This document shows positions 9,913 through 21,597 of a DNA stretch of 64,000 nt, piece by piece. The position numbers and the translations under genes are program-made. The notes beneath the pieces are model-generated. The model saw nothing but the letters and a program-made list of their open reading frames with translations, had not been told where the DNA came from and did no database searches. The DNA comes from Paraburkholderia ultramafica (lineage in GTDB: Bacteria; Pseudomonadota; Gammaproteobacteria; Burkholderiales; Burkholderiaceae): NCBI RefSeq assembly GCF_902859915.1, contig NZ_CADIKK010000018.1:1-64000 (forward strand), read 5' to 3'. Each line of letters begins with the position of its first letter. Position 1 is the stretch's first letter.

Positions 9913-12900
9913 ATGAAAGCTTTGCTCGATCTATTCAAGCAAGTCCAACAACCTGAAGTATTTGACGCGATCAAGATCGGTCTGGCCTCGCCGGACAAGA
10001 TCCGTTCGTGGTCGTTCGGTGAAGTCAAGAAGCCGGAAACCATCAACTACCGGACGTTCAAGCCGGAACGCGATGGTCTGTTCTGCGCGAAGATTTTCGG
10101 GCCGATCAAAGACTACGAATGCCTTTGCGGCAAGTACAAGCGCCTGAAGCACCGTGGCGTGATCTGCGAGAAGTGCGGCGTCGAAGTGACGCTGGCGAAG
10201 GTGCGTCGCGAACGGATGGGCCACATTGAGCTGGCCTCGCCGGTCGCTCACATCTGGTTCCTGAAGTCGCTGCCGTCGCGTCTGGGCATGGTGCTCGACA
10301 TGACGCTGCGTGACATCGAACGCGTGCTGTACTTCGAAGCATATGTGGTGATCGATCCGGGCATGACGCCGCTGAAAGCGCGGCAGATCATGACCGAAGA
10401 GGATTACTACAACAAGGTCGAAGAATACGGTGACGAATTCCGTGCCGAGATGGGCGCGGAAGGCGTTCGCGAGCTGCTGCGCGCGATCAACATCGACGAA
10501 CAGGTCGAGATGCTCCGCACCGAACTCAAGAACACGGGTTCGGAAGCGAAGATCAAGAAGTACGCGAAGCGCCTGAAGGTGCTCGAGGCTTTCCAGCGTT
10601 CGGGCATCAAGCCTGACTGGATGGTGCTCGAAGTGCTGCCGGTGCTGCCGCCGGAACTGCGTCCGCTGGTGCCGCTGGACGGCGGCCGTTTCGCGACGTC
10701 GGATCTGAACGACCTGTATCGCCGCGTGATCAACCGTAACAACCGGTTGAAGCGTCTGCTCGAACTGAAGGCGCCTGAAATCATCGTTCGCAACGAAAAG
10801 CGGATGCTGCAGGAAGCCGTCGATTCGCTGCTCGACAACGGCCGTCGCGGTAAGGCGATGACCGGTGCGAACAAGCGTCCGCTGAAGTCGCTCGCTGACA
10901 TGATCAAGGGTAAGGGCGGTCGTTTCCGTCAGAACCTGCTCGGTAAGCGCGTTGACTACTCGGGCCGTTCGGTGATCGTGGTCGGCCCGACGCTCAAGCT
11001 GCATCAGTGCGGTCTGCCGAAGCTGATGGCGCTCGAACTGTTCAAGCCGTTCATCTTCAACAAGCTCGAAGTGATGGGTGTCGCTACCACCATCAAGGCT
11101 GCGAAGAAGGAAGTCGAGAACCAGACGCCGGTGGTGTGGGATATCCTGGAAGAGGTGATCCGCGAACATCCGGTCATGCTGAACCGTGCGCCGACGCTGC
11201 ACCGTCTTGGCATTCAGGCTTTCGAGCCGGTGCTGATCGAAGGTAAGGCTATCCAGCTGCACCCGCTCGTTTGCGCGGCGTTCAACGCCGACTTCGACGG
11301 TGACCAGATGGCTGTTCACGTGCCGCTGTCGCTGGAAGCGCAGATGGAAGCGCGCACGCTGATGCTGGCGTCGAACAACGTCCTGTTCCCGGCCAACGGC
11401 GATCCGTCGATCGTGCCGTCGCAGGATATCGTGCTCGGCTTGTACTACGCGACCCGCGAAGCCGTGAACGGCAAGGGCGAAGGCCTGACGTTCACGGGCG
11501 TCTCGGAAGCGCTGCGTGCCTACGAGAACAAGGAAGTCGAGCTCGCCTCGCGCGTCAACGTGCGGATCACCGAAATGGTCCACAACGAAGACAAGTCGGA
11601 AGGTGCGCCGGCGTTCGTGCCGAAGATCTCGCTGTACGCGACGACCGTTGGCCGTGCGATCCTGTCGGAAATTCTGCCGCCGGGCCTGCCGTTCTCGGTG
11701 CTGAACAAGCCGCTGAAGAAGAAGGAAATCTCGCGTCTGATCAACACCGCATTCCGCAAGTGCGGTCTGCGAGAAACGGTGATTTTCGCCGACCAGTTGA
11801 TGCAGTCGGGCTTCCGTCTGGCAACGCGCGCTGGTATCTCGATCTGCGTCGACGACATGCTCGTGCCGCCGCAGAAGGAAACCATCGTCGGCGACGCCGC
11901 GAAGAAGGTGAAAGAATACGACCGTCAGTACATGTCGGGTCTCGTCACGTCGCAAGAGCGCTACAACAACGTGGTCGACATCTGGTCGGCAACGTCGGAA
12001 GCGGTCGGCAAGGCGATGATGGAGCAACTGTCGACGGAACCAGTCACGGACCGCGACGGCACCGAAACGCGTCAGGAATCGTTCAACTCCATCTACATGA
12101 TGGCGGACTCGGGCGCGCGTGGTTCCGCGGTTCAGATTCGTCAGCTGGCCGGTATGCGTGGCCTGATGGCGAAGCCGGACGGCTCGATCATCGAGACGCC
12201 GATTACGGCGAACTTCCGTGAAGGCCTGAACGTGTTGCAGTACTTCATCTCGACCCACGGCGCACGTAAGGGTCTGGCTGATACGGCACTGAAGACGGCA
12301 AACTCGGGTTACCTGACGCGTCGTCTCGTGGACGTGACGCAGGACCTGGTGGTGGTCGAGGACGATTGCGGTACGTCCAACGGCGTCGCGATGAAGGCGT
12401 TGGTCGAAGGCGGTGAAGTCGTCGAAGCACTGCGTGACCGTATCCTCGGTCGCGTGACGGTGGCTGACGTCGTCAATCCGGAATCGCAGGAAACGCTGTA
12501 CGAAACGGGCACGCTGCTCGACGAAGACGCGGTTGAAGAAATCGAACGCCTCGGCATCGACGAAGTGCGCGTGCGTACGCCGCTGACTTGCGAAACGCGT
12601 TACGGTCTGTGCGCAGCCTGCTACGGCCGCGACCTGGGCCGCGGCTCGTCGGTCAACGTCGGTGAAGCAGTCGGCGTGATCGCTGCGCAGTCGATCGGTG
12701 AACCGGGCACGCAGCTCACGATGCGTACGTTCCACATCGGTGGTGCGGCGTCGCGTGCGGCAGTGGCCTCGTCGGTTGAAGCGAAGTCGAACGGTACGGT
12801 GCGTTTCACGGCGACGATGCGTTACGTCACCAACGCGAAGGGCGAGCAGATCGTCATCTCGCGTTCGGGCGAAGCGATGATCACCGACGACCACGGTCGC

Positions 12901-14151
12901 GAGCGCGAACGTCACAAGGTGCCGTACGGCGCGACGCTGTTGCAGCTGGACGGCGCGCAGATCAAGGCCGGCACGCAACTGGCGACGTGGGATCCGATGA
13001 CGCGTCCGATCATCACCGAGTACGGTGGTACGGTGAAGTTCGAAAACGTCGAAGAAGGCGTGACCGTTGCGAAGCAGATCGATGATGTGACGGGTCTGTC
13101 GACGCTGGTCGTGATCGACGTGAAGCGTCGTGGTTCGCAAGCGTCGAAGACGGTGCGTCCGCAGGTCAAGCTGCTCGATGCGAACGGCGAAGAAGTCAAG
13201 ATCCCGAACACCGAGCACTCGGTGCAGATCGGCTTCCAGGTCGGCGCTCTGATCACCGTGAAGGACGGTCAGCAAGTGCAGGTCGGTGAAGTGCTCGCAC
13301 GTATCCCGACCGAATCGCAGAAGACGCGTGACATTACCGGCGGTCTGCCGCGTGTGGCCGAACTGTTCGAAGCACGTTCGCCGAAGGACGCAGGTATCCT
13401 GGCGGAAGTCACGGGTACGACGTCGTTCGGTAAGGACACGAAGGGCAAGCAGCGTCTCGTTATCACGGACCTCGAGGGCAACCAGCACGAGTTCCTGATC
13501 GCGAAGGAAAAGCAGGTTCTGGTGCACGATGGTCAAGTCGTCAACAAGGGCGAAATGATCGTCGACGGACCGGCGGATCCGCACGACATCCTGCGTTTGC
13601 AGGGCGTCGAAGCGCTGTCGCGCTACATCGTGGACGAAGTGCAGGACGTGTACCGTCTGCAAGGCGTGAAGATCAACGACAAGCACATCGAAGTGATTGT
13701 TCGTCAGATGCTGCGCCGCGTGCAGATTACGGACAACGGCGATACGCGTTTCATCCCGGGCGAACAGGTCGAGCGGTCGGATATGCTCGACGAGAACGAC
13801 CGTATGATCGCGGAAGACAAGCGTCCGGCAACGTACGAAAACGTGTTGCTTGGTATTACGAAGGCGTCGCTGTCGACCGATTCGTTCATCTCCGCGGCGT
13901 CGTTCCAGGAAACGACCCGCGTGTTGACCGAAGCGGCGATCATGGGCAAGCGCGACGACCTGCGTGGTCTGAAGGAAAACGTGATCGTCGGCCGTCTGAT
14001 TCCGGCCGGTACGGGTCTCGCGTTCCACAAGGCACGCAAGAGCAAGGAACTGTCCGACCGCGAGCGTTTCGATCAGATCGCAGCGGAAGAGTCGTTCGAA
14101 TTCGGTACGCCGGAAACCCCGGCCGCCGAACAGCAACACTCAGGCGAGTAA
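9913..14151 (+). CDS. rpoC: DNA-directed RNA polymerase subunit beta'
   Basis: This is the largest RNA polymerase subunit and holds the catalytic magnesium. The 1412-residue protein has N-A-D-F-D-G-D-Q-M at residues 458-466. The N-terminal zinc cysteines are C70, C72, C85 and C88, and the second zinc site is C819, C893, C900 and C903. GGAGAG precedes the ATG. A strong terminator 40 bases after the stop ends the unit that began at the tRNA promoter. Confidence 0.99.
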   Translation: MKALLDLFKQVQQPEVFDAIKIGLASPDKIRSWSFGEVKKPETINYRTFKPERDGLFCAKIFGPIKDYECLCGKYKRLKHRGVICEKCGVEVTLAKVRRERMGHIELASPVAHIWFLKSLPSRLGMVLDMTLRDIERVLYFEAYVVIDPGMTPLKARQIMTEEDYYNKVEEYGDEFRAEMGAEGVRELLRAINIDEQVEMLRTELKNTGSEAKIKKYAKRLKVLEAFQRSGIKPDWMVLEVLPVLPPELRPLVPLDGGRFATSDLNDLYRRVINRNNRLKRLLELKAPEIIVRNEKRMLQEAVDSLLDNGRRGKAMTGANKRPLKSLADMIKGKGGRFRQNLLGKRVDYSGRSVIVVGPTLKLHQCGLPKLMALELFKPFIFNKLEVMGVATTIKAAKKEVENQTPVVWDILEEVIREHPVMLNRAPTLHRLGIQAFEPVLIEGKAIQLHPLVCAAFNADFDGDQMAVHVPLSLEAQMEARTLMLASNNVLFPANGDPSIVPSQDIVLGLYYATREAVNGKGEGLTFTGVSEALRAYENKEVELASRVNVRITEMVHNEDKSEGAPAFVPKISLYATTVGRAILSEILPPGLPFSVLNKPLKKKEISRLINTAFRKCGLRETVIFADQLMQSGFRLATRAGISICVDDMLVPPQKETIVGDAAKKVKEYDRQYMSGLVTSQERYNNVVDIWSATSEAVGKAMMEQLSTEPVTDRDGTETRQESFNSIYMMADSGARGSAVQIRQLAGMRGLMAKPDGSIIETPITANFREGLNVLQYFISTHGARKGLADTALKTANSGYLTRRLVDVTQDLVVVEDDCGTSNGVAMKALVEGGEVVEALRDRILGRVTVADVVNPESQETLYETGTLLDEDAVEEIERLGIDEVRVRTPLTCETRYGLCAACYGRDLGRGSSVNVGEAVGVIAAQSIGEPGTQLTMRTFHIGGAASRAAVASSVEAKSNGTVRFTATMRYVTNAKGEQIVISRSGEAMITDDHGRERERHKVPYGATLLQLDGAQIKAGTQLATWDPMTRPIITEYGGTVKFENVEEGVTVAKQIDDVTGLSTLVVIDVKRRGSQASKTVRPQVKLLDANGEEVKIPNTEHSVQIGFQVGALITVKDGQQVQVGEVLARIPTESQKTRDITGGLPRVAELFEARSPKDAGILAEVTGTTSFGKDTKGKQRLVITDLEGNQHEFLIAKEKQVLVHDGQVVNKGEMIVDGPADPHDILRLQGVEALSRYIVDEVQDVYRLQGVKINDKHIEVIVRQMLRRVQITDNGDTRFIPGEQVERSDMLDENDRMIAEDKRPATYENVLLGITKASLSTDSFISAASFQETTRVLTEAAIMGKRDDLRGLKENVIVGRLIPAGTGLAFHKARKSKELSDRERFDQIAAEESFEFGTPETPAAEQQHSGE

Positions 14152-14191
14152 GTCCCGGCGGCGCAAGCCGCCTGGGCTCACCAGCCAGCGA

Positions 14192-14223
14192 AGCCGCTCA
14201 GTTTCGACTGAGCGGCTTTTTTT
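14192..14223 (+). terminator. rpoC terminator
   Basis: AGCCGCTCAGT pairs perfectly with ACTGAGCGGCT around a TTCG tetraloop, followed by a run of T. This is a textbook intrinsic terminator. Confidence 0.95.
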
Positions 14224-14353
14224 ATGCGCTTCTTTTTTGTGCGTTTTTGTGGATTCGTAGGCCGGATGGCTAACGTTGTCGCAAAGCGCGGGCGCAGCGC
14301 GAATGCGTTGGTAAAATTCGTGTCACCGGCTTTTGGCTGCTTCTCTCAAATTC

Positions 14354-16201
14354 ATGTCCCGTCCGCTCGAAATCCTCAACGAAGTCTTCGGTTATCCCGC
14401 GTTCAGAGGGCAGCAGGGCGAAATTGTCGAGCACGTCGCCGGCGGCGGCGACTGCCTCGTGTTGATGCCGACGGGCGGCGGCAAATCGCTGTGCTATCAG
14501 ATTCCGTCGCTGGTGCGGCGCGAAGGCGGCTTCGGCACAGGCATCGTCGTGTCGCCGCTGATCGCGCTGATGCAGGATCAGGTGGCCGCGCTCACCGAAG
14601 TCGGCGTGCGCGCGGCGTACCTGAACTCGACGTTGTCGAGCGCGGAGGCGATGGCCACCGAGCGGGCGTTGCGCGACGGCGACATCGATCTGCTTTACGT
14701 CGCGCCGGAACGCCTGATGACGCCGCGTTTCCAGGAGTTGCTGGAACGCACCCGCATCGGCCTGTTCGCGATCGACGAAGCCCATTGCGTATCGCAATGG
14801 GGCCACGATTTCCGGCCCGAATATATTCAGTTGTCTGTGCTGCACGAGCGTTTCCCGAACGTGCCGCGGATCGCGCTCACGGCCACCGCGGACGCGATCA
14901 CGCGCGACGAAATCATCCATCGCCTGGCGCTCGATGACGCACGCATTTTCGTGTCGAGCTTCGACCGGCCGAACATCCGCTATCGCATCGTCGAAAAGGA
15001 CAATGCGCGTACGCAATTGCTGGACTTCATTCGCGCCGAACATTCAAAACCGGACGGCACTACCGACGCCGGTGTGGTCTATTGCCTGTCGCGCCGGAAG
15101 GTTGAAGAAACCGCGGATTGGCTGAAAGAAAAAGGGATGCGCGCGCTGCCATACCACGCCGGTATGGAGTTCGAGATCCGCCAGAAGCATCAGGAGATGT
15201 TTCAGCGCGAGGAAGGCATCGTGATGTGCGCGACGATCGCGTTCGGCATGGGCATCGACAAGCCCGATGTGCGTTTCGTTGCTCACCTCGACTTGCCGAA
15301 GAGCGTCGAAGGCTATTACCAGGAAACCGGCCGCGCCGGCCGCGACGGCATGCCCGCGAACGCGTGGATGGCCTACGGTCTCGGCGACGTCGTGCAGCAG
15401 CGCAAGATGATCGACGAGTCCGATGCCGACGACGCCCATAAGCGCGTGCAGACCGGCAAGCTGGACGCGTTGCTCGGCCTGTGCGAAGCGGCGACGTGCC
15501 GGCGGGTACGGCTGCTCGCGTATTTCGGCGAAAACAGCAAGCCGTGCGGCAACTGCGACAACTGCCTTGAACCGCCTGACACATGGGATGCGACGCGCGA
15601 GGCGCAGATGGCGCTGTCTTGCGTATTCCGCGCGCAACGGGCGAGCGGTTTCCACTTCGGCGCCGGACATCTGATCGACATTCTGCGCGGCAATCGCAGC
15701 GAGAAGATCATGCAGCGCGGCCACGAGAAACTCACCACCTTCGGTATCGGCGCAACGCTCGGCGAACCGGAGTGGCGCGCGGTGTTTCGTCAACTCGTGG
15801 CATTCGGCTATCTGACGGTCGACCATGAGGGATTTGGCTCGCTGGTCCTGACCGAAGCAAGCAAGCCGGTGCTCAAGGGCGAGCAGAACGTGACGATGCG
15901 CCGCTACGTGAAACCGACCCGCACCCGCCAGTCGTCCGGCCGCACCAGCGAGCGCGCCGATCCGACGATCGGCATGGGGCCGCGCGAACGCGCTCGCTGG
16001 GAGCGTCTGCGCGCGTGGCGCACCGAAACGGCGAAGAGCGACGGCGTGCCGGCCTACGTGATTTTCCACGATGCGACGCTGGCGGAAATCGCCCGAAACG
16101 GCCCCGATTCCATCGAGGATTTGCGTGGCATCCCGGGCATGGGCGCGCGTAAGCTCGACCGTTTCGGCGGCGAACTGCTGGAAGTCGTCGCCGCCGACTG
16201 A
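14354..16201 (+). CDS. recQ: ATP-dependent DNA helicase RecQ
   Basis: This 3'-5' helicase acts in recombination and replication-fork repair. Counting from the ATG at 14,354 (615 residues), Walker A P-T-G-G-G-K-S is at 39-45 and the D-E-A-H box at 141-144. The RecQ zinc site uses C382, C398, C401 and C404. It is followed by a winged-helix RQC region and a C-terminal HRDC domain (about 530-610). An in-frame ATG seven codons upstream (14,333) is possible but less likely. It stands alone between a terminator and the rpsL promoter. Confidence 0.96.
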   Translation: MSRPLEILNEVFGYPAFRGQQGEIVEHVAGGGDCLVLMPTGGGKSLCYQIPSLVRREGGFGTGIVVSPLIALMQDQVAALTEVGVRAAYLNSTLSSAEAMATERALRDGDIDLLYVAPERLMTPRFQELLERTRIGLFAIDEAHCVSQWGHDFRPEYIQLSVLHERFPNVPRIALTATADAITRDEIIHRLALDDARIFVSSFDRPNIRYRIVEKDNARTQLLDFIRAEHSKPDGTTDAGVVYCLSRRKVEETADWLKEKGMRALPYHAGMEFEIRQKHQEMFQREEGIVMCATIAFGMGIDKPDVRFVAHLDLPKSVEGYYQETGRAGRDGMPANAWMAYGLGDVVQQRKMIDESDADDAHKRVQTGKLDALLGLCEAATCRRVRLLAYFGENSKPCGNCDNCLEPPDTWDATREAQMALSCVFRAQRASGFHFGAGHLIDILRGNRSEKIMQRGHEKLTTFGIGATLGEPEWRAVFRQLVAFGYLTVDHEGFGSLVLTEASKPVLKGEQNVTMRRYVKPTRTRQSSGRTSERADPTIGMGPRERARWERLRAWRTETAKSDGVPAYVIFHDATLAEIARNGPDSIEDLRGIPGMGARKLDRFGGELLEVVAAD

Positions 16202-16254
16202 GCGTCCTACGGGCGTCCGGGCAGGTCAACCGGGGTACGAAACATCGCAACCTG

Positions 16255-16284
16255 TTGACTCCCTTAGTGTTTCCGGAATACTAT
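16255..16284 (+). promoter_or_regulatory. rpsL (str operon) promoter
   Basis: -35 TTGACT (16,255-16,260) and -10 TACTAT (16,279-16,284) are separated by 18 bases. They lie about 140 bases before rpsL in the otherwise gene-free recQ-rpsL gap. Confidence 0.75.
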
Positions 16285-16422
16285 GTTAGGTTCCGGTTCT
16301 TGGAATGCCTGCGCGCGAAGTCAATTCACGTACTTGCAGTCCATCCGGAAGTTCGATGCGCAGTCGTTTCTGCTTTGCCCGGAAACAGATGCGTCGATTT
16401 TGTTCAATTTCAGGAATAAACA

Positions 16423-16803
16423 ATGCCAACCATCAATCAACTGGTTCGCAAAGGCCGCGCGTCGGAAACGACGAAGAGCAAGAGCCCGGCTTTGCAGGAC
16501 TGCCCCCAGCGTCGCGGCGTGTGCACCCGTGTGTACACCACGACGCCGAAGAAGCCTAACTCGGCACTGCGTAAGGTTGCCAAGGTTCGTCTGACGAACG
16601 GCTTCGAAGTCATTTCGTACATCGGTGGTGAAGGCCACAATCTGCAGGAACACTCGGTCGTGCTGATTCGCGGCGGCCGTGTCAAGGACTTGCCGGGTGT
16701 GCGTTACCACATGGTTCGCGGCTCGCTGGATACCCAGGGCGTCAAGGATCGTAAGCAGGCTCGCTCGAAGTACGGTGCGAAGCGTGCCAAGGCTGGCAAG
16801 TAA
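16423..16803 (+). CDS. rpsL: 30S ribosomal protein S12
   Basis: S12 lies at the decoding centre and affects accuracy and streptomycin response. The 126-residue protein carries the [11 protein letters not shown] block with the usual lysine near residue 43, so it reads as the streptomycin-sensitive type. The [13 protein letters not shown] loop is present. It is first in rpsL-rpsG-fusA-tuf. Confidence 0.99.
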   Translation: MPTINQLVRKGRASETTKSKSPALQDCPQRRGVCTRVYTTTPKKPNSALRKVAKVRLTNGFEVISYIGGEGHNLQEHSVVLIRGGRVKDLPGVRYHMVRGSLDTQGVKDRKQARSKYGAKRAKAGK

Positions 16804-16981
16804 TTAGCCGGTCAAGTAGTTTCAGGTCGCCTGCAAAGGCGGTAATAGCGGTGGTGCCGGAATCGCCGGTGCTGTCGAGTAAGTGGTCACCCGACCAGGC
16901 TGGTAAGTCTTAAAGATGAATCGGGTTAGTTGGTGGCCGCGGGGCTCAAGTAGCTCCAACTGAAAAGTTAAAGGAAGAAAC

Positions 16982-17452
16982 ATGCCGCGTCGTCGCGAAG
17001 TCCCCAAGCGGGAAGTGTTGCCGGATCCGAAGTTCGGTAACGTTGATGTAGCTAAGTTCATGAACGTGCTGATGCTCTCCGGCAAGAAGTCGGTTGCCGA
17101 GCGTATCGTGTACGGCGCTTTCGAACAGATCCAGACCAAGGGTGGCAAGGACCCGCTGGAAGTGTTCACGGTAGCGCTCAACAACGTCAAGCCGGTGGTC
17201 GAAGTGAAGAGCCGCCGCGTTGGTGGTGCGAACTATCAGGTTCCGGTCGAAGTGCGCCCGTCGCGTCGTATGGCATTGGCGATGCGTTGGCTGCGTGAAG
17301 CCGCGAAGAAGCGCAGCGAGAAGTCGATGGCCCTGCGTCTGGCAGGTGAACTCTCCGAAGCGGCCGAAGGCCGTGGCGGCGCAATGAAGAAGCGCGACGA
17401 AGTTCACCGGATGGCAGAAGCCAACAAGGCGTTCTCGCACTTCCGTTTCTAA
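16982..17452 (+). CDS. rpsG: 30S ribosomal protein S7
   Basis: S7 initiates assembly of the 30S head and contacts E-site tRNA. The 156-residue protein starts [10 protein letters not shown] after AAAGGAAG and is full length. The rpsL-rpsG gap is 178 bases, longer than in E. coli. It includes a small hairpin, TGGTC (16,884-16,888) with GACCA (16,893-16,897). In E. coli S7 represses the str operon by binding this intercistronic RNA, so a comparable target here is plausible. Confidence 0.99.
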   Translation: MPRRREVPKREVLPDPKFGNVDVAKFMNVLMLSGKKSVAERIVYGAFEQIQTKGGKDPLEVFTVALNNVKPVVEVKSRRVGGANYQVPVEVRPSRRMALAMRWLREAAKKRSEKSMALRLAGELSEAAEGRGGAMKKRDEVHRMAEANKAFSHFRF

Positions 17453-17495
17453 GCTTCCCGAACCCGGGTTTAGCGGAAAAAGCGGAAAGAAATTC

Positions 17496-17527
17496 CGGGC
17501 GGGTGCGCTTACAAAGCGCCTCGCCCG
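17496..17527 (+). other. Hairpin between rpsG and fusA
   Basis: CGGGCG and GCGCTT of the left arm pair with AAGCGC and CGCCCG of the right arm around a small internal loop. The sequence after it is TTTGTG, only weakly U-rich. It could act as a partial attenuator or an mRNA end-stabiliser between rpsG and fusA. Confidence 0.45.
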
Positions 17528-17586
17528 TTTGTGTTACAGCGCGATGGGTATTTTCTCGCATCGCGTCATCCCAATAGAGGATCAAA

Positions 17587-19689
17587 GTGGCTCGCAAGAC
17601 ACCTATCGAGCGCTACCGTAACATCGGTATTAGCGCTCACATCGACGCCGGCAAAACGACGACGACCGAGCGCATCCTGTTCTACACCGGCGTGAACCAC
17701 AAGATTGGTGAAGTTCACGACGGCGCTGCCACCATGGACTGGATGGAGCAGGAGCAGGAACGCGGCATCACGATCACGTCCGCTGCCACCACGGCGTTCT
17801 GGAAAGGCATGGCCGGCGACCGCGCCGAGCACCGCATCAACATCATCGACACCCCGGGTCACGTCGACTTCACGATTGAAGTCGAGCGCTCGATGCGCGT
17901 GCTCGACGGCGCGTGCATGGTGTACTGCGCTGTGGGCGGCGTTCAGCCCCAGTCGGAAACCGTGTGGCGTCAGGCTAACAAGTACAAGGTTCCCCGTCTC
18001 GCGTTCATCAACAAGATGGACCGCACCGGCGCGAACTTCTTCAAGGTTTACGACCAGCTCAAGCTGCGTCTGAAGGCAAACCCGGTTCCGGTCGTGGTGC
18101 CTATCGGCGCGGAAGAAAACTTCACGGGCGTCGTCGATCTGCTGAAGATGAAGGCGATCATTTGGGACGACGCGTCCCAAGGCACCAAGTTCTCGTACGA
18201 AGAAATCCCGGCGGAACTGCTCGACTCGTGCAACGAGTGGCGCGAAAAGATGGTCGAGGCCGCTGCTGAGTCGAGCGAAGACCTGATGAACAAGTACCTG
18301 GAAGAGGGCGAGCTCTCCGAAGCGGAAATCATCAAGGGTTTGCGCGACCGTACGATCGCTTGCGAAATCCAGCCGATGCTGTGCGGCACCGCGTTCAAGA
18401 ACAAGGGCGTGCAACGCATGCTGGACGCCGTGCTCGACTTCCTGCCGTCGCCGATCGACATCCCGCCGGTTACCGGCGAGCTGGAAAACGGCGAGCAAGG
18501 CGAGCGCCGCGCTGCTGACGACGAAAAGTTCTCGGCACTGGCATTCAAGATCATGACCGACCCGTTCGTCGGCCAGCTGATCTTCTTCCGTGTGTACTCG
18601 GGCGTTGTGAATTCCGGCGACACCGTGCTGAACGCGACCAAGGACAAGAAGGAACGTCTGGGCCGTATTCTGCAGATGCACGCGAACCAGCGCGAAGAAA
18701 TCAAGGAAGTCCGCGCAGGCGACATCGCTGCTGCAGTCGGCCTGAAGGACGCAACGACCGGCGACACGCTGTGCGATCCGCAAAGCCCGATCGTGCTCGA
18801 ACGCATGATTTTCCCGGAACCGGTGATCTCGCAGGCTGTTGAGCCGAAGACGAAGCCGGACCAGGAAAAGATGGGTCTGGCGCTGAACCGTCTGGCTCAG
18901 GAAGATCCGTCGTTCCGCGTGCAAACGGACGAAGAATCGGGTCAAACCATTATTTCGGGCATGGGCGAGCTCCACCTGGAAATTCTGGTCGACCGGATGA
19001 AGCGCGAGTTCGGCGTCGAAGCAACGGTTGGCAAGCCGCAAGTGGCTTACCGCGAAACGATTCGCGGCAAGGCGGAAGATGTCGACGGCAAGTTCGTCAA
19101 GCAGTCGGGCGGTCGCGGCCAGTACGGTCACGCGGTCATCACGCTGGAGCCGAACGAGCAAGGCAAGGGCTACGAGTTCCTGGACGAGATCAAGGGCGGT
19201 GTGATTCCGCGTGAATACATCCCGGCAGTCGACAAGGGTATCCAGGAAACGCTGAAGGCCGGCGTGCTGGCAGGCTTCCCGGTCGTTGACGTGAAGGTTC
19301 ACCTGACGTTCGGTTCGTACCACGACGTTGACTCGAACGAAAATGCGTTCCGCATGGCCGGTTCGATGGCGTTCAAGGAAGCAATGCGCAAGGCTCAGCC
19401 GGTCATCCTCGAACCGATGATGGCCGTCGAAGTCGAAACGCCGGAAGACTACATGGGCAACGTGATGGGCGACCTGTCGGGTCGTCGCGGTATCGTTCAG
19501 GGCATGGATGACATGGTTGGCGGCGGCAAGATTGTCCGCGCAGAAGTACCGTTGTCGGAAATGTTCGGCTACTCGACGTCGCTGCGTTCGCTGACCCAAG
19601 GTCGTGCGACGTACACGATGGAGTTCAAGCACTACGCTGAAGCTCCGCGTAACGTGTCGGAAGCGATCATCAACGCCAAGTCGAAGTAA
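17587..19689 (+). CDS. fusA: Elongation factor G
   Basis: This translocase GTPase drives ribosomal translocation and, with RRF, recycling. The 700-residue protein starts with GTG after AGAGGATC. The P-loop A-H-I-D-A-G-K-T-T is at residues 17-25, followed by D-T-P-G-H-V-D-F and N-K-M-D, and domains II-V are complete. It is followed 48 bases later by the second tuf. Confidence 0.99.
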   Translation: MARKTPIERYRNIGISAHIDAGKTTTTERILFYTGVNHKIGEVHDGAATMDWMEQEQERGITITSAATTAFWKGMAGDRAEHRINIIDTPGHVDFTIEVERSMRVLDGACMVYCAVGGVQPQSETVWRQANKYKVPRLAFINKMDRTGANFFKVYDQLKLRLKANPVPVVVPIGAEENFTGVVDLLKMKAIIWDDASQGTKFSYEEIPAELLDSCNEWREKMVEAAAESSEDLMNKYLEEGELSEAEIIKGLRDRTIACEIQPMLCGTAFKNKGVQRMLDAVLDFLPSPIDIPPVTGELENGEQGERRAADDEKFSALAFKIMTDPFVGQLIFFRVYSGVVNSGDTVLNATKDKKERLGRILQMHANQREEIKEVRAGDIAAAVGLKDATTGDTLCDPQSPIVLERMIFPEPVISQAVEPKTKPDQEKMGLALNRLAQEDPSFRVQTDEESGQTIISGMGELHLEILVDRMKREFGVEATVGKPQVAYRETIRGKAEDVDGKFVKQSGGRGQYGHAVITLEPNEQGKGYEFLDEIKGGVIPREYIPAVDKGIQETLKAGVLAGFPVVDVKVHLTFGSYHDVDSNENAFRMAGSMAFKEAMRKAQPVILEPMMAVEVETPEDYMGNVMGDLSGRRGIVQGMDDMVGGGKIVRAEVPLSEMFGYSTSLRSLTQGRATYTMEFKHYAEAPRNVSEAIINAKSK

Positions 19690-19737
19690 TCGCGCGGCAA
19701 AGTCATTCAACGATTAACTTTTTGAAAGAAGAGAAAC

Positions 19738-20928
19738 ATGGCTAAAGGTAAATTCGAACGGACCAAGCCGCACGTGAACGTCGGCACGATCGGTCACGTT
19801 GACCACGGCAAGACCACGCTGACGGCAGCGATCACGACGGTTCTGACGCAGAAGTTTGGCGGCGAAGCGAAGGCATACGACCAGATCGACGCGGCGCCGG
19901 AAGAAAAGGCGCGTGGTATCACGATCAACACGGCACACGTCGAGTACGAAACGGCTAACCGCCACTACGCGCACGTCGACTGCCCGGGCCACGCTGACTA
20001 TGTGAAGAACATGATCACGGGCGCAGCGCAGATGGACGGCGCGATCCTGGTGTGCTCGGCCGCAGACGGCCCGATGCCGCAAACGCGTGAGCACATCCTG
20101 CTGGCGCGTCAGGTTGGCGTTCCGTACATCATCGTGTTCCTGAACAAGTGCGACATGGTGGACGATGCTGAGCTGCTGGAACTGGTCGAGATGGAAGTTC
20201 GCGAACTTCTGTCGAAGTACGACTTCCCGGGCGACGACACGCCGATCATCAAGGGTTCGGCCAAACTGGCGCTGGAAGGCGACAAGGGCGAGCTGGGCGA
20301 AGTGGCGATCATGAATCTGGCCGACGCGCTGGACACGTACATCCCGACGCCGGAGCGCGCCGTGGACGGCTCGTTCCTGATGCCGGTGGAAGACGTGTTC
20401 TCGATCTCGGGTCGCGGCACGGTGGTGACGGGTCGCGTTGAGCGCGGCATCGTGAAGGTCGGCGAAGAAATCGAAATCGTCGGTATCAAGCCGACGGTGA
20501 AGACGACCTGCACGGGCGTGGAAATGTTCCGCAAGCTGCTCGACCAGGGTCAGGCAGGCGACAACGTGGGTATCCTGCTGCGCGGCACGAAGCGTGAAGA
20601 TGTGGAGCGTGGCCAGGTTCTGGCGAAGCCGGGTTCGATCAACCCGCACACGCACTTCACGGCTGAAGTGTACGTGCTGAGCAAGGACGAAGGTGGCCGT
20701 CACACGCCGTTCTTCAACAACTATCGTCCGCAGTTCTACTTCCGTACGACGGACGTGACGGGCTCGATCGAGTTGCCGAAGGACAAGGAAATGGTCATGC
20801 CGGGCGACAACGTGTCGATCACGGTGAAGCTGATCAACCCGATCGCGATGGAAGAAGGTCTGCGCTTCGCAATCCGCGAAGGCGGCCGTACGGTTGGCGC
20901 AGGTGTGGTTGCCAAGATCCTCGAGTAA
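19738..20928 (+). CDS. tuf: Elongation factor Tu, copy 2
   Basis: The 396-residue EF-Tu is identical in protein sequence to the copy at 569. From codon 8 (19,759) to the stop the DNA also reads identically, over 1170 bases. Codons 2, 3, 5, 6 and 7 use different synonymous codons, and the flanks are unrelated. This copy is in the str cluster after fusA, the usual second location in proteobacteria. Confidence 0.99.
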   Translation: MAKGKFERTKPHVNVGTIGHVDHGKTTLTAAITTVLTQKFGGEAKAYDQIDAAPEEKARGITINTAHVEYETANRHYAHVDCPGHADYVKNMITGAAQMDGAILVCSAADGPMPQTREHILLARQVGVPYIIVFLNKCDMVDDAELLELVEMEVRELLSKYDFPGDDTPIIKGSAKLALEGDKGELGEVAIMNLADALDTYIPTPERAVDGSFLMPVEDVFSISGRGTVVTGRVERGIVKVGEEIEIVGIKPTVKTTCTGVEMFRKLLDQGQAGDNVGILLRGTKREDVERGQVLAKPGSINPHTHFTAEVYVLSKDEGGRHTPFFNNYRPQFYFRTTDVTGSIELPKDKEMVMPGDNVSITVKLINPIAMEEGLRFAIREGGRTVGAGVVAKILE

Positions 20929-20954
20929 AATCGCGGATTGAACTTGCAGTAAGT

Positions 20955-21027
20955 GGTGCCCGGAGCCGGGCGCCTGTCGATAGGAGTTGGCGCTTCTCAG
21001 CGCTTACTCCTGTCCCATGCCCGGCTC
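20955..21027 (+). promoter_or_regulatory. Structured leader upstream of rpsJ
   Basis: The 156-base tuf-rpsJ gap can fold in two ways. GAGCCGGGC (20,963-20,971) can join a local hairpin (20,955-20,974), or pair with GCCCGGCTC (21,019-21,027). The second form encloses another hairpin, AGGAGT-TG-GCGC (20,982-20,993) with GCGC-TT-ACTCCT (21,000-21,011). No good promoter was found in the gap. The mutually exclusive pairings suggest a ribosomal-protein-responsive leader, but no ligand is identified. Confidence 0.45.
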
Positions 21028-21084
21028 TACGTTCTTTTACTATCTGGCGGCGCAATACCGCCTCGCTCTTTCCAAGGAATTGTC

Positions 21085-21396
21085 ATGCAGAACCAGAAAA
21101 TCCGTATTCGCCTGAAGGCTTTCGACTATCGCCTGATCGATCAATCGGCAGCTGAGATCGTCGACACGGCAAAGCGGACTGGCGCAATCGTTCGTGGTCC
21201 GGTGCCCCTGCCGACCCGCATTCAACGCTTCGACATCCTGCGTTCGCCGCACGTCAACAAGACGTCGCGCGATCAGCTCGAAATCCGTACGCACCAACGC
21301 CTGATGGACATCGTCGACCCGACGGACAAGACCGTTGACGCACTGATGAAGCTCGATCTGCCGGCTGGCGTGGACGTTGAAATCAAGCTGCAATAA
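21085..21396 (+). CDS. rpsJ: 30S ribosomal protein S10 / NusE
   Basis: S10 is a 30S head protein and, as NusE, part of the antitermination complex with NusB. The ATG at 21,085 gives the family start [11 protein letters not shown] and 103 residues. An upstream in-frame GTG (20,953) would add 44 unrelated residues within the leader. It is separated from rplC by about 200 bases that hold a promoter, so it probably rides on the fusA-tuf transcript. Confidence 0.98.
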   Translation: MQNQKIRIRLKAFDYRLIDQSAAEIVDTAKRTGAIVRGPVPLPTRIQRFDILRSPHVNKTSRDQLEIRTHQRLMDIVDPTDKTVDALMKLDLPAGVDVEIKLQ

Positions 21397-21446
21397 GGCT
21401 TCCAGAGCTTGTCCGGCCTGCCGGGCAGCGCTAAGTCATTGATTGC

Positions 21447-21475
21447 TTGCGGAAAACGAAAAGCTTCGCTATAAT
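21447..21475 (+). promoter_or_regulatory. Promoter of the rplC-rpsQ unit
   Basis: -35 TTGCGG (21,447-21,452), a 17-base spacer and a perfect -10 TATAAT (21,470-21,475) lie downstream of rpsJ and 123 bases before rplC. Transcription should start near 21,482. Confidence 0.75.
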
Positions 21476-21479
21476 GCAA

Positions 21480-21584
21480 GGCTTTTCGCGCATTTGCGCA
21501 AAAAAGCCGGTGTGCTGCAGCATGAATTCATGCCCGAAACGGCACCGGCATTTTGTAAATTAGCCCCGACCAATCGCAGTCGGG
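21480..21584 (+). promoter_or_regulatory. rplC leader with attenuator-like hairpins
   Basis: Three hairpins lie between the promoter and rplC. The first is GCTTTT-c-GCGC/GCGC-AAAAAAGC at 21,481-21,507, at the presumed 5' end. The second is GCCGGTG (21,506-21,512) with CACCGGC (21,543-21,549), which encloses a 14-base perfect palindrome (21,520-21,533) and is followed by ATTTTG. The third is CCCGAC (21,565-21,570) with GTCGGG (21,579-21,584), just before the GGAG ribosome binding site. The second resembles an attenuator. The E. coli S10 leader controlled by L4 lies before rpsJ instead. Confidence 0.5.
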
Positions 21585-21597
21585 AATGGAGAAAACG

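Noticed and set aside
9931-14139. A 1402-residue open frame on the minus strand across rpoC
   Set aside because: Same cause: an antisense shadow of a highly biased gene, with Arg/His/Val-rich low-meaning sequence.
569-20928. Two tuf genes as a recent duplication by a mobile element
   Set aside because: Each lies in its conserved ancestral context (tRNA-tuf-tRNA and fusA-tuf) with no element ends. Gene conversion explains the identity better.
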